NCBI RefSeq assembly: GCF_007565055.1
Contig: NC_044559.1
Span: 98,168,759-98,232,758, forward strand
Length of the DNA: 64,000 nucleotides
Source: Rhinopithecus roxellana
Taxonomy: Eukaryota; Chordata; Mammalia; Primates; Cercopithecidae
Reading direction: 5' to 3'
Below are positions 1 through 11,200 of the stretch, one piece after another. The notes below the pieces were generated by a model that was given only the letters and a program-made list of their open reading frames with translations, had not been told where the DNA came from and did not search any database. Position 1 is the first letter of the stretch; each line of letters begins with the position of its first letter. A program made the translations under genes and the position numbers.

Positions 1-3000
1 AATTCTTATAGGCAACATATAGTTGAGTCTTATTTCTGAAATCCATTTAGCCAGTCTATATCTTTTAAATGGGGAATTTAAACCATTTACATTCAAGATT
101 GTTACTGATAGGCAAGAACCTACTCTTGTCATTTTATTTATTGTTTTCTGGTTCTTTTGTATATTCTTCGTTCCTTACTTTCTTTCTCATTGCTTACTTT
201 TGTACGTGGGTGGCTTTCTGTAGTGAAAAGATTTGATTCCTTTTTCTTTCTCCTTTGTGCATTGGCTCTGCCAGTGAGTTGTATGGTTTTCATGATGGTA
301 GTTTTACTTCTGGATGTCAGACTCTTTTGAGCATTTCTTGTAAGACTAATTGATCTAATGGTGATTAATTCCCCTAGTTTTTGCTTGTCTGCGAAAGATT
401 TTATTTCTTCTTCATTTCTGAAGGATAGCTTTGCTGGGTATGATATTCCTGTCTGGCACTTTTTTTCTTTCAGCATTTCAGATACATCATCCTATTCTCT
501 CCTGGCCTGTAAGGTTTCTGTTGAGGAATCTGCTATTAGTCTAGTAGTTATTTCTTTATGTGTGACTTGATGCTTTTCTCTTGCTACTTTTAAAATTCTT
601 TCTCTGTCTTTGACTTTAGACAATCTGACTCTAGTTTGCCTCAGAGAGAACATTTTGGGTTGAATCTTTCTGGGGTTCTTTGAATTTCCTGGACCTGGAT
701 GTCCATCTCTCTCCCAAGACTTGGGAAGTTCTCTGCTATTATTTCATTAAATATATTTTTCTCAACTTTTCCCATCTCTTCCCCTTCTGGAATGCCCATT
801 ATACAAATATTTGTTCACTTAATGGTGTCTCATATATCTGTAGGCTTTCTTCATTCTTTCTTATTTTTTCTTCTTTTATTTCTATCTTCCTGTGTCGTTT
901 CAAATAATCTGTTTTCAAGTTTAGAAATTATTTTTTTGCTTGGTCTAGTCTGTTATTAAAGTTCTCAGTTGTACCTTTTATTTCTTTTTTGAATTCTTCA
1001 GCTCTACGATTTCTGTCTGGTTCTTTTTTACAGTATCTCTTTGTGGAATTTCTTATTCAAATTATGAATTGTTTTCCTGATTTCACTGAATTGTCTGTCT
1101 GTATTCACTTGTATCTCACTGTGTTTCCTTAAGATTATGATTTTGAATTCTTTTCTGACATTTTTATATATTTCCTCTTGATTGGGGTCTGTTACTAGGG
1201 AATTCTTGCTTTTACTTGGAGATGATATGTTTCCTTGCTTTTTTGTGGTTGATGTGTCTTTGTGTTCATTTCTATGCATCTAGTGAAAAGTCACCTCTTC
1301 CAATTTTAAGAATTAGGTTTTGTCAGGAAAAATTTATTTGTATGAATGGGTCCTGGGATACCAGTTTGGTGGGATATGTGGGCCTTTGTCCTAGCTAGAT
1401 TTAGCAGTGTAGTCTTTGTGTAGTTTCTTCAGCTATGACCCACACTAGTGGCATTTAAAAATTTCTTAGTGGCCAAGGCTGAGAGGGGTTGTGGCAGCAG
1501 TGCTGTTGGTAATGGACTCATCAGGCTGTTTCACAGGCCAAGGGCTTATGCTATACACAGTGGGTTGGCTAACTTGAGGATTGGCTCACTATGAAAGGCC
1601 ACAGTGCTGTTACTCTTGCCATGGGCATAGGCACATGGTTGCTTGGCCAGGGTGGGGGTGTGCCTACCAGGAGAAGCTTGCAGAGCTGTTTCTCAGGTCC
1701 AGAATGCAGGCATAAAACTGCTTGGTCAGCCTGGGGACATATGCGTTAGGGGCAGCCCTTAGGGCTATTTCTCAGGTCTGAGATGTGGTAACAGTTTCTC
1801 AGCTCACCTGAGTGCATGACTGCTGGAGGTGACCCAGGGGGCTATTTTGCTGTCTTGGAACACAGATACAAATGTGCTTGGTCAACCTGGAAGCATATCT
1901 GCTATGGGTGGCCCACAAGGCTATTTTTCAGGTCCAAAACATGAGCACGTTGCTGCCAGCCTGGCCTAGGGGCTTGTTTGTCAGGGGAGCCACGAGACTG
2001 ATTCTCAGACTCATGACATTGCTGCATGACTGCTTGGCTAACCTGGTGGTGTTTCTACAGGGAAGAGCCTACCAAGGCAGTTTTGTAGGTCCCGGATGCA
2101 AGCACAGGCATGAAGCTATGCCCAATACATGGGTGAACAGTTGCTTGGCTAGCCTGGAGGCATGCCCACCGGGAGCAACCTGTGGAACTGTTTCTCAGGC
2201 CCTCGTTGGGGATGCAGGGCCACTGGACAGTCCAGAGGCATGTCTGTGGAGAGCAAGGGTGCTACAGGGCTGTTTCCAGATCCTGGACTCATTTCCTCTC
2301 CAGGGGCACAGGGGCATATCAGCTGCTTGGAGGCTCAGGGACTGCTTCTGCTTAGAATAGCATATGCAGCAGTTTGGCCAGCTCAAGGGAAGTCTCGCCC
2401 TAGGTGGGACTGCCAGACTATTTTTTTGACTGGAAGTGCAGCAGTAGAGGTTGGTTTCTTGGCTGTGCAGGACCAGAGTCACAGCTGATTCTGGGTTCTG
2501 GCTCCACACTGCTGGGGTTGTGGCATTCAGTCATCTCTGTGGACTTGTGGAATGAAGATGGAGCTTCCAGTGCTGGAGAGGTGCAATGGCTGCTAGCCCC
2601 CAGAGCAGGGTACATTCCAGAGGTGACTTTGGTCTCAAGATGGCCCTGTGCTGCAGCAGCTTGGTTCACAGAGGCTCGAGGGTAGATAGGGAGTCCACAC
2701 CTTGTGCTCCTAATCTGGGGCAACGTAGCTGAGTGAATTCCCAGCAGCTCTGCAAACTGGGCTCAGGACTTGTGAGGACTGCAGGATTTTCCTGTTGTAA
2801 GGACTGTAGCTGTCTGCAGTATCAATAGAGCTGGTGGGGATCTTTTGCTTCCTTTCCCATGCAACAGGAAGTCCCTCCTGTCTCTGGGACAATCCAGTGT
2901 AGGTGGAGGAGACGGGACTGCAGCTGTCAGGTACCTCCACACTGTCCTCCTAGACTTCCAATCACCACAGGTGCATCTCCACTGTCCCACTGTACCCCCG

Positions 3001-3105
3001 CAGTCTATCTTCAACACTGCAGTCAAATTGTAGCTGTGTATTTCTTTCCTTGGTTCTTTTGTGTGAGGGGAGAGTGCCAGGCTTCTCTAGTTAGGCATCT
3101 TGCTC
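1..3105 (-). mobile_element. Old L1 retrotransposon, antisense, running off the left edge
   Basis: Minus-strand pieces of L1 ORF1 are visible. A C-terminal fragment lies at 476-138 (with SYPAKLSF and EIKSFADKQ) and an N-terminal/coiled-coil fragment at 1279-1028, separated by stops and frameshifts. About 1440-3105 is a long G/C-richer 5' UTR, with the element's 5' end near 3105. ORF2 would begin beyond position 1. Divergence suggests an L1M or early L1P (L1PB-like) family. The open frames on both strands in 1872-2723 are chance frames in this 5' UTR. Confidence 0.8.
1641..2200 (-). repeat. Degenerate tandem units in the L1 5' UTR
   Basis: A motif close to 'gcttggcyarcctgg' recurs at 1641, 1720, 1876, 2032 and 2143. 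It is each time followed by a gcctac/gcccac and a ttctcagg element. Spacings are 79, 156, 156 and 111 bp, so the basic period is about 78 bp with some missing or merged units. Confidence 0.6.
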
Positions 3106-4890
3106 CCCTAAATCCATTCTTTTGGGAATCTTAATGTGAGTCAGACACGACTGAACTCCACTGGGCCAATGCTGAAGGACCATCCCAGCTCCAGAATTTC
3201 CCACAGGAGCTGAAGCTTCTGTTACAACTGCATTGCCATCTAACTTATTCTGATCAACTCTGGGACACCGATGAGCTCGAAGAGTACAGGAACCTTGTCT
3301 ATCTCGCTCATCATTATATCCTTGGTACCTGAGAGAGTACCCAACACATACTAGGTGCTCACTTAAGAAGTGTTGGATGAATAAGAAATGAAGTACCTGA
3401 ACCTGTCAGGAAAGAGCGAGACTCCAAATGTCGTAAGACAAGAAGGCATCTTTGTGGTATCTTGACAGTCAAGCAGCCAGTCTTGCCAACAGCTTTAGAG
3501 CTTAAACAGGACAAGACATGGTTTGTGAAGTACCTGGAACAATACTGGGCACATAAAAGGCCTTCAAGAAAGGTGTCTCCCTCCCTCTCTGCTCTGATGA
3601 CCCTGTGTATTTGGCATTATCTCAACATGTTGGGATTTCAGTTGTCCTGTTTCCTGGTGGGAAAGACTATGGAACAGAGTTTGCATGCAGGAAGTTTACT
3701 AGGGAGTGCTTTCCAGAAAAATGCCTGCTCCTTTGTTGCTAGGGTTCTAAAGTCATTTGGGCTGCCCTTAGCAATGCCCTATTAGAGCTGTAGATATTCA
3801 GCAGGTTTCAGATTTAAGCTGGAGGAATAACAACTTGCTTTATCACATCAGGAACTTTTCCAGGAGAAAATAAGCAGCATATATTTGTGGCTATGTAGTT
3901 TTAAGTTGACCTATCACAGGAAAGCACTTGACCACAGTTAATTATTATGTATTGAAAACATGTTGCTTACCAAAGATTTTAGAATATCTTTTTTTATTAA
4001 AAACTGATTAAATTTAAATTTTTATTTTTGAAAGGAGAAAGAATAAAAGTAAATGACTCATTAGGACAAGGAATGCATGCAGCAAACAAACAACTAATGC
4101 AGCTGAGATCTACTAGGAGACCTGGCAAGAAATCGCACTCTCTCAAGAGTAAGTCTCAAAGGCTGGAAAGCAGTGAGGTAAGGGCCCTGAGCCGAAGCCA
4201 ATTAGTACTCAGTAAACAAATCAGATCATTTTGCTTTCTGCCCAATTTCAGGCCCACCTTCTGAGCGGTTCATATGAGAGTTCTTAAGAAAAAGAAAAAG
4301 TTCAAATTCCCATAGCAATTCAGTTTACAAAGTGGCTTCTATTTGATTTGTGGAGGAACAGCCTGTGTTTTGTTTTGTGTCAGAGCTTCTGAATGGCAAT
4401 TCCAAAAAATGTGCTGAGTCATGAATCCCTAAGGAAAGAAGATTTTGACAAGAACAGGCAAGAGCTGTGACAGTTTCGTGATTAGGAATAACAGAGGCTC
4501 ATTATTCTTCCAAATGAAGCTCTTTAATGCAAACATTAACCCTACACCAGTTCCCGGAACATTTGATGCCTGCCTCAGGTACAGAGAAGCAATGCATTTA
4601 AGAATGACGACAAAAACAATAGCTAATATTTTATTGGACATCTACCATGTCAGGTATATATACTAGGAATCTTATTTAATTCCCACAATAGCCCACCTGG
4701 CCACAGGGACCGAGATAGGCAATCTGGTTGTGGAATCACAACCTTAACAAGTGTGTACACTGCAGTCCCAAGTATTATCCATGTATTCATAGAGCTCTGA
4801 TCATTTTAACTGACTGTGATTAAATGCCTTACTCAAAGAGGGATCTTACTAACCATCCTTCATATATAAGTGACTATATAGCAGACGGTC
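3106..4890. other. Intergenic sequence downstream of SLC16A9, mostly unique
   Basis: About 3270-3400 looks like a MIR end (a stretch resembling 'cctgagagagtacccaacac' with 'aggtgctc' and 'ttggatgaataa'). The rest shows no gene: open frames are short, lack family features and are not flanked by splice signals that link them. About 4625-4690 may be another old MIR/L2 scrap. Confidence 0.5.
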
Positions 4891-4896
4891 CCAAGA

Positions 4897-5193
4897 TTTT
4901 TTTTTCTTTTTGAGATGGGGTCTCATTCTGTCACCCAGGCTGAAATGCAGTGGCACAATCTTGGCCCACTGCAGTCTCCAGCTCCCAGGTTCAAGTGACT
5001 CTCCTGCCTCAGTCACCTGAGTAGCTGGGATTACAGGCATGTGCTAGCACACCTGGTTAATTTTTGTATTTTTAGTTGAGATGGGGTTTCACCATGTTGA
5101 TCGGGCTATTCTCCAACTTCTGGCCTCAAGTGATCCACCCACCTCAGTCTCCCAAAGTGCTGGGATTACAGATATGAGCCACTGTGCCCAGCC
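4897..5193 (-). mobile_element. Alu element (S/J type), antisense
   Basis: Starts with a T-rich tail and 'gagatggggtctcattctgt' and ends with 'gagccactgtgcccagcc'. Flanked by a short direct repeat ccaagatt (4891-4898 and about 5193-5200). Confidence 0.9.
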
Positions 5194-6056
5194 CAAGATT
5201 GTTATTAATGAAGGAGAAAGTGCATGACACTGCTAATGTAAATCATGTGTTTTATGTGCTCAGTATAATATTCCTAAGTAAAAGAGAAAATGAGACGTCC
5301 TTTGTTTCAAAATGGAGCTCCACTTTATGTCCTGGAACATCCTGAGTTAGGATAATTCTATACCAATTGCTAAGTGCTGAGGCTACCTAAGGTCATGGGA
5401 CTGGTTGGCTGGCAGATATGTTTTTGGTCATGACCTCCCAGTGCTGGAACTCCTGGTTCTTGGGAATTGTTCCTCATGAGCCCTTTAAAGATTGGTGGCT
5501 GAACTTTCTTCCCTGCTGACATGATTACCCTACAGAAAATTTTCTCTGTTCACTGAAGGATTGGTTTTAGAGCAACCCTCCTGGGTAAGCCTAATTTCTG
5601 AACCATGTTAGAAATTAAAAGGTTTACTTTAATTTCTACAAAGAGAAACATTTTGCGTTTTGGTTTTGGAAATTACTTATACTTTTATAATATGTTGTCC
5701 ATAGTATTATGACAATTATATTTTAGATTATAAAATGAGGGTCATAATTTCCATCTCACAAGGTTATTATGAGTGTTAAACAACATAAGCTTGAAACATA
5801 TTAAGAATTCTATAAATGATTGGTGAAATTATTATTAAGAACTAAGACCTGCAGAATACTCTTTACAACAAGAGGTAAAGCTGATATACCAGCTTTTTGG
5901 AAGGCAATAGTCAAAGTAGCTAAGCATTTAGAATATGCTTTTGTCCAGTCACCATGTTCCAGAGTCTGAATTATGCCGGGTAATTTATAGTTTTACATTC
6001 AAGTGATGTTCACTATAATTGGGTGGAGAACTAAGAGGAGAGAAAGCAACCAAACT
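5194..6056. other. Unique intergenic sequence just past the SLC16A9 3' end
   Basis: No repeat of clear family and no coding signal. The part at 6000-6056 is the presumed downstream element of the poly(A) site. Confidence 0.4.
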
Positions 6057-6074
6057 GATGCAAAACAAAAATAT

Positions 6075-6080
6075 TTTATT
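6075..6080 (-). terminator. SLC16A9: Candidate poly(A) signal AATAAA for SLC16A9
   Basis: Minus-strand AATAAA, with a CA-containing candidate cleavage region about 15-20 nt further on. After that comes a U/GU-rich element (minus strand of about 6030-6055, containing gtttggttgc). Another AATAAA at 6313-6308 lies just before the A19 tract and is an alternative. Confidence 0.5.
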
Positions 6081-7064
6081 GTAACTTAAAATTCATCCCC
6101 TAGACAATAGATAACGCCCACATTGGATGTTATTTAGTAGACATAGTGAAGATGCCTTTGGACAATTATCAGCACTGATGAACATGAAGATGTCACATCA
6201 AAGTCAAACTTTTTCAGGTTATTGGGTTTCCTGAACATAACATTGGCAAAAAGGAACTTTCAACACAACAGGTAGGTTTTTTTTTTTTTTTTTTTAATGT
6301 CACTTATTTTATTTACTAACCTTGACAGGGACTAAAGAATGAGGTACGGAAAATTTTCCAGAAGTCTGAGTGTGGTGTAGAAGTCCAAGACATCTTGGAG
6401 CTCCATTATTGCATTATTGAGTAGAATGAACTGTTAGGAAATTCTCCATACTCCAGGTTTACTACATAGAAAAGTACTATTTACCTACCTCACAGAGGTG
6501 TTGTGAGGATTCGTGCTTATAAAGTGCTTCAGGTGCCTTCGAAGAAAGGCAACATACAAGTATAAAATAACCATACATATTTCAAAAGAAATGAAAAGAT
6601 GATTTTGGCACAATGGGAAGGGTGCCTCCTATTTAAAGAACACTTGGCTATTTGTTTATAAAAACCTCTGACCTCTTGGGTTTTTAAAAAATTATTATTT
6701 AAAAGAATAAATGTTTTTCCATTGCCAATCTTATAAAAATTCTCAATCCAGGCTGTGTTACCAGAATCACTTGAAGAGCTCAATAAAACTATGGATGTTT
6801 GGGCAACAGCCTACACCAGCAGAATTAAAAGCTCCACACATGATACCCAGGCACCTATATTTTCAAAAAGATCTGTAGGGGATTCTGCTGCACACCAAAG
6901 TTTAAAACCCATTTCTTTAGGAAAAAAAATCAATGTATTAAACATTGGAGTTTATCCCAAGGACATTTTTCTTAAGGTTAAATGCAGTTGAATAAGGGTA
7001 TGAATTTCTTATTGCCCTTTTCCATTCCCATATCCCACGGAGACTTAGAGCATGCATAGCACAT

Positions 7065-7065
<1 letters not shown>

Positions 7066-7098
<33 letters not shown>
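7066..7098. repeat. (CA)n microsatellite in the 3' UTR
   Basis: About 16 uninterrupted CA units, followed by (ctca)n at 7097-7106. On the gene strand it is a TG/UG repeat. Confidence 0.95.
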
Positions 7099-7102
<4 letters not shown>

Positions 7103-8094
7103 TCACTTTTAGTTCTGCCCTTGAATTAAATTTGATAGTGGTAAAATCCGATAGTAGCAAATAAATGCTTCACCCGGAGGATACGCAAGAACTTGCAACT
7201 CATCCCCACTGTGCCCAAAGCAAATGGATGGTTCCCATTTGCCAGAACGGAATGATTAAGAAATGTGTTTCCAATTTGGAAACAGGCAAAATTAGCACTT
7301 CCCGGGAAACATCAGCTGAGTGGATGGTCAAGAAACAAAAGTGAGCAAGGCTGGAGTGGCCAACCATGAAGAAAGTCTACAGTGACTACTCCTCCATTTG
7401 GAGTTCACTCACATCTCAGCAAACACCTTAGGAACTGAAACAGTGTATGCTCAGTGGGTACCAAACAACATGCGAGTACTTCAGTGAGGTAAATAAAACA
7501 GAATAATGAAAACTGGTGACTGTAGGTTAAAATAACTTTGAAAAAAAATGACCAATTTGTTCCACTGCAATTCTTAAGGCTGTTTTAGTAACCACTTTAA
7601 TTTCCTGGCTGGCTTGAAGTCTTCTGTTTACTAGCAAGTCAAACATAGAGAAGAGAATGATTTATTTCCTAGCGGGCTTCACACATAGCTTATCATGCTG
7701 CTCGCATCACTTTTAAAATAGGAGTGGTCTCTCTAGGTGCCTTGCAGTGGAATAAATGGAGTTGGCAGAGAAATTATACTTCTTTACACAGAGAAAGCCT
7801 TGTGAGGCTGGTCAAACTTTTTACAATGTTAAGAACTAGTGAATAACAGTAAAATAGAATAGTCCCATTTTTGGTGCGGGGAGGAGAAAGAGAAAAAAAT
7901 ACACGAGATAGAGGCTACGCATACACTACATAAAAAACAGGATATGTAAGAAATAATAATTCACTCAGAGTCATCCATTGTGAAATTTTGCTATAAGAAA
8001 ATAATCTTGACTCTAGAAAATTTGCTTGAGAATCTGTTAAAATATCACTGCTATATGGTATAAAATAGCAAAAATAATGTCTTCCAATATTCCT

Positions 8095-8273
8095 CTAAAC
8101 ATTAAAGGCAACTTTGTACAAGAAAGTTGTTGGAGCTGGCTTGGGGAGTTGCTTGTTGCATGTATTCCAAGAAGGCAAGGCTGCCAGCAGCAGAATAAAA
8201 CCTCCCAGCAGGACGCAGAAGCCACTAAAATAAAACGCAATGTCATAGGTCTGGGTCCAGTCATAAAACCAAC
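8095..8273 (-). CDS. SLC16A9: SLC16A9 coding exon 5 with TAG stop (residues 451-509)
   Basis: 179 nt ending in a TAG stop at 8097-8095. It starts after the acceptor tctcag|gttggt and encodes the end of TM11, TM12 (about 462-484) and the C-terminal tail. The tail is short and hydrophilic with two prolines. The exon continues into the 3' UTR without interruption. Confidence 0.96.
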
Positions 8274-11200
8274 CTGAGAAGACAGTAAGAAAAAAAGTAA
8301 GTTTCATGGAAATAGTATGAACATCCAGCCCACACCCTAATTTCATCAGTTTTATATATAGTTATAATTATGATATGTATTACTCTACTGCTTCCAACGT
8401 GGTTTACTGGGAGTTAGAAGAAGAGAATCTCTCAAATATTTGGATAAGAATAAGCAGGCAGGCTGGGTGCAATGGCTCATGCCTGTAATCCCAGCACTTT
8501 GGGAGGCCAAGGCAGGTGGATCACGAGATCAGGAGATCAAGACCATTCTGCCTAACATGGTGAAACTCCGTCTCTACTAAAAAAAAAACACAAACAAAAA
8601 CAAAAACAAAAAATTAGCCGGGCGTGGTGGCAGGCACCTATAGTCCCAGCTACTCTAGAGGCTGAGGCAGGAGAATGGCATGAACCTAGAAGGCGGAGCT
8701 TGCAGTGAGCTGAGATTGCGCCACTGCACTCCAGCCTGATGAAACTCCATCTCAAAAAAAAAAGAATAAGCAGGCACTTTGAGTTTCTCCCAAATATAGA
8801 GTGAATACAAATCCCAGAGCATGCATACTGGGTTTCTCAATTACATCAAAGCAGTCTTGAATAAATCATTACCATGAGATGTTCCATGCAGATTTATTTT
8901 GTACAAATCTGTGCTACTATTACAATCTGGATTTCTATATCTGGAGACATGACAGGGAAGAACAGTAAAATGGGATGACTTTAAGATAAATATCTTACCA
9001 ACGATGGGTGGTCCAAGGCTATTTCCAAGTCCAGCAAAGAACATTAATATCCCATAGGCATGGGCTAATTTTTCAATTCCCACAGTCTTTGTGGTCACAT
9101 ATGGAAAGATGGACCAATTACCAGTAAAAAACCCTAGAATCGCAGAGAGCAACGCCAGTGTGACATAGCTTTTGGCAAATGGAATTGCACACAAGGCCAG
9201 GCCCATGATGATTAAGGTAGCAACATAAAGATACAAGGTATTAATCCACTTGAAGTCAGCCAGTATCCCTAAAAGCAGTTTACCAACTGCTGTCATAATG
9301 CCTATAATGGAAATAAGTGGCATAATAAACTCTTCTTCTTTCACATTGGAACTTCTTGCTACATCTTCCATAAGTAATGAAGGTGGAAACCCTCCGATGT
9401 CAAAGAGTAAGATAGCAATGAAAAGGGCTGAAAATACTTTGTTTTTAAAAAGAGCCACAGTTTCTCCACAGTAGTTTTTATATAACTGCCACTTCCTTTT
9501 GGCAAGCTGTTTGCAAAAATATGTCTGTTCTGCAACTTTCTTTTTGTACGTTTCAGGCTCTTTTGTGTGTGTCACTGTGAGGTTTTTAAAAAGTAGGCTC
9601 TCTTGTTTCCAGTCACCATTGGCTAACGTGCTCCTGCATTTCTCCTCACTACTGTAGCTCTTGTCAAGAATGTTTATGTTTTCTTCCAGATTCTTTCCTT
9701 TTTCATTGTAAATGGAGTATTTATCTGGTAGATCTTCTGGAGCTATTTTTTTAGGCAAAGGACAATCAGAAGATTGGAGGGGTCTCATCAGACTGCCACA
9801 GGCTAATATATTTAAAGCTAAAGCACCCACAATCAGCAAGCATCCATCCAGTCCATAGAACTCAACCAGCATCCTCTGCAGAGCAGCATATATGAAAAGG
9901 CCAACGCTTGAACCTAAAAAGGGAACGGGAACTGTTCAACCTCGTAATCTCAGGCTCTCAGGATTTGAATTTGTAGTATCACAATTCAATTTATTTTTTA
10001 CACTGGCATTTATATGTAAGTTAATATTAAAATCATAGTAAGAAGATAGAAGATAACAATAATATAGCAATACTGATAGAACATTTAAGAATTAGAATTT
10101 GCAGCTCAGACACTGTTAAGCACTTTACTTGCATGATCATGTTTAATGCTTTTACTGATCCCATTGAGTAGGTCCTATTATTATTTCCAGTCTAGAGATA
10201 AAGTGACCTAGGGCTGGAATGGTTGAGAAATTTTCCATAGATCAAAAATCTGTAAAGAACATAAATAGGATTCACACTCAGTCAGTTTGACCCCAATAGC
10301 CCATATTCTTAACAAGTATCATTGGCAGGGCGCGGTGGCTCAGGCCTGTAATCCCAGCACTTTGGGAGGCCAAGGCGGGTGGATCACGAGGTCGGGAGTT
10401 CGAGACCATCCTGACCAATATGATGAAACCCCATCTCTACTAAAAATACAAAAATTAGCTGGGCATGTTGCCGCACGCCTGTAGTCCCAGCTACTCGGGA
10501 GGCTGAGGCAGGAGAATCCCTTGAACCCAGGAGGTAGAGGTTGCCGTGAGCCATGATTGCGCCACTGCACTCCAGCCTCGTGATTGAGCGAGACTCCGTC
10601 TCAAACAAACAATCAAACAACAACAAAAAAACCCAAAACAAAGTATTATCATGAAACTACTTTCTTTGCACTTATTATGTGTCAGGCTCCATTCTACATA
10701 TTTATTCCAGAAAAGTAAATTTTCATATTTTACTTTTTAAAAACAGTATGTTGCAGTTTAATGATATTTATAATGGCTTCATAGTTCAAATCCATTGCTG
10801 AATCACCAGAATGAGTGATTCACACATTTCATGCATTAATACAATTATGACAAAAGTATAATTTTTAGGATATTTAAATTACAAAGTATGCTGGTTTATA
10901 CATCTGTGTAGCACTGTGAATAATTCATATTTTTAGCACTGATCACACTAAACACACAGTGTTGCCAAGTTATGGTAGCCTAATCAATTGGTACTGTTCT
11001 CATCTGGTTCTGATTTCAATCTTTAAAAACAGAGCATTTTAAAATTTAAATGTCATTGGGAAATGTCATGTGAAAAATCAGGAAAAAAATAGTCTGAAAA
11101 AGTTGATCATATGTTTAAGATGGTCAGTATTAAATTACATTATAACCTTATGATGCCAATAGGACCAAGCTCAGAGGTATCACTGATTGCATGGATATGA

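Larger units (their letters stand above)
6057..8094 (-). other. SLC16A9: Probable 3' UTR of SLC16A9 (about 2.0 kb)
   Basis: Unique sequence directly after the stop codon with no Alu inserted. It holds a CA/TG dinucleotide repeat at 7066-7098 (UG repeats in the mRNA) and an A19 tract at 6295-6277 in mRNA sense. The end is placed at about 6057 from an AATAAA at 6080-6075 followed by U/GU-rich sequence. The length agrees with my recollection of a roughly 4 kb MCT9 mRNA, but the exact end is inferred. Confidence 0.6.

Noticed and set aside
1872..2723. Several overlapping open frames of 93-162 codons on both strands
   Set aside because: They lie in the GC-richer 5' UTR of an antisense L1; no protein family features and equal openness on both strands.
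3462..3785. 107-codon forward open frame in intergenic DNA
   Set aside because: No recognisable domain, no splice or promoter context, and length within chance expectation.
7062..7106. CA repeat and other short tandem runs considered as a CRISPR-like array
   Set aside because: Simple microsatellites with no spacer structure; the genome is a primate's.
8841..8998. Extension of the exon 4 reading frame past its donor (adds [10 protein letters not shown]...)
   Set aside because: The gtaaga donor at 8998 and the acceptor at 8274/8273 restore the known TM11-TM12 sequence, so the read-through is intron.
8461..10640. Alus around coding exon 4 as drivers of circular RNA
   Set aside because: The two flanking Alus are in the same orientation, so they cannot pair as an inverted repeat.
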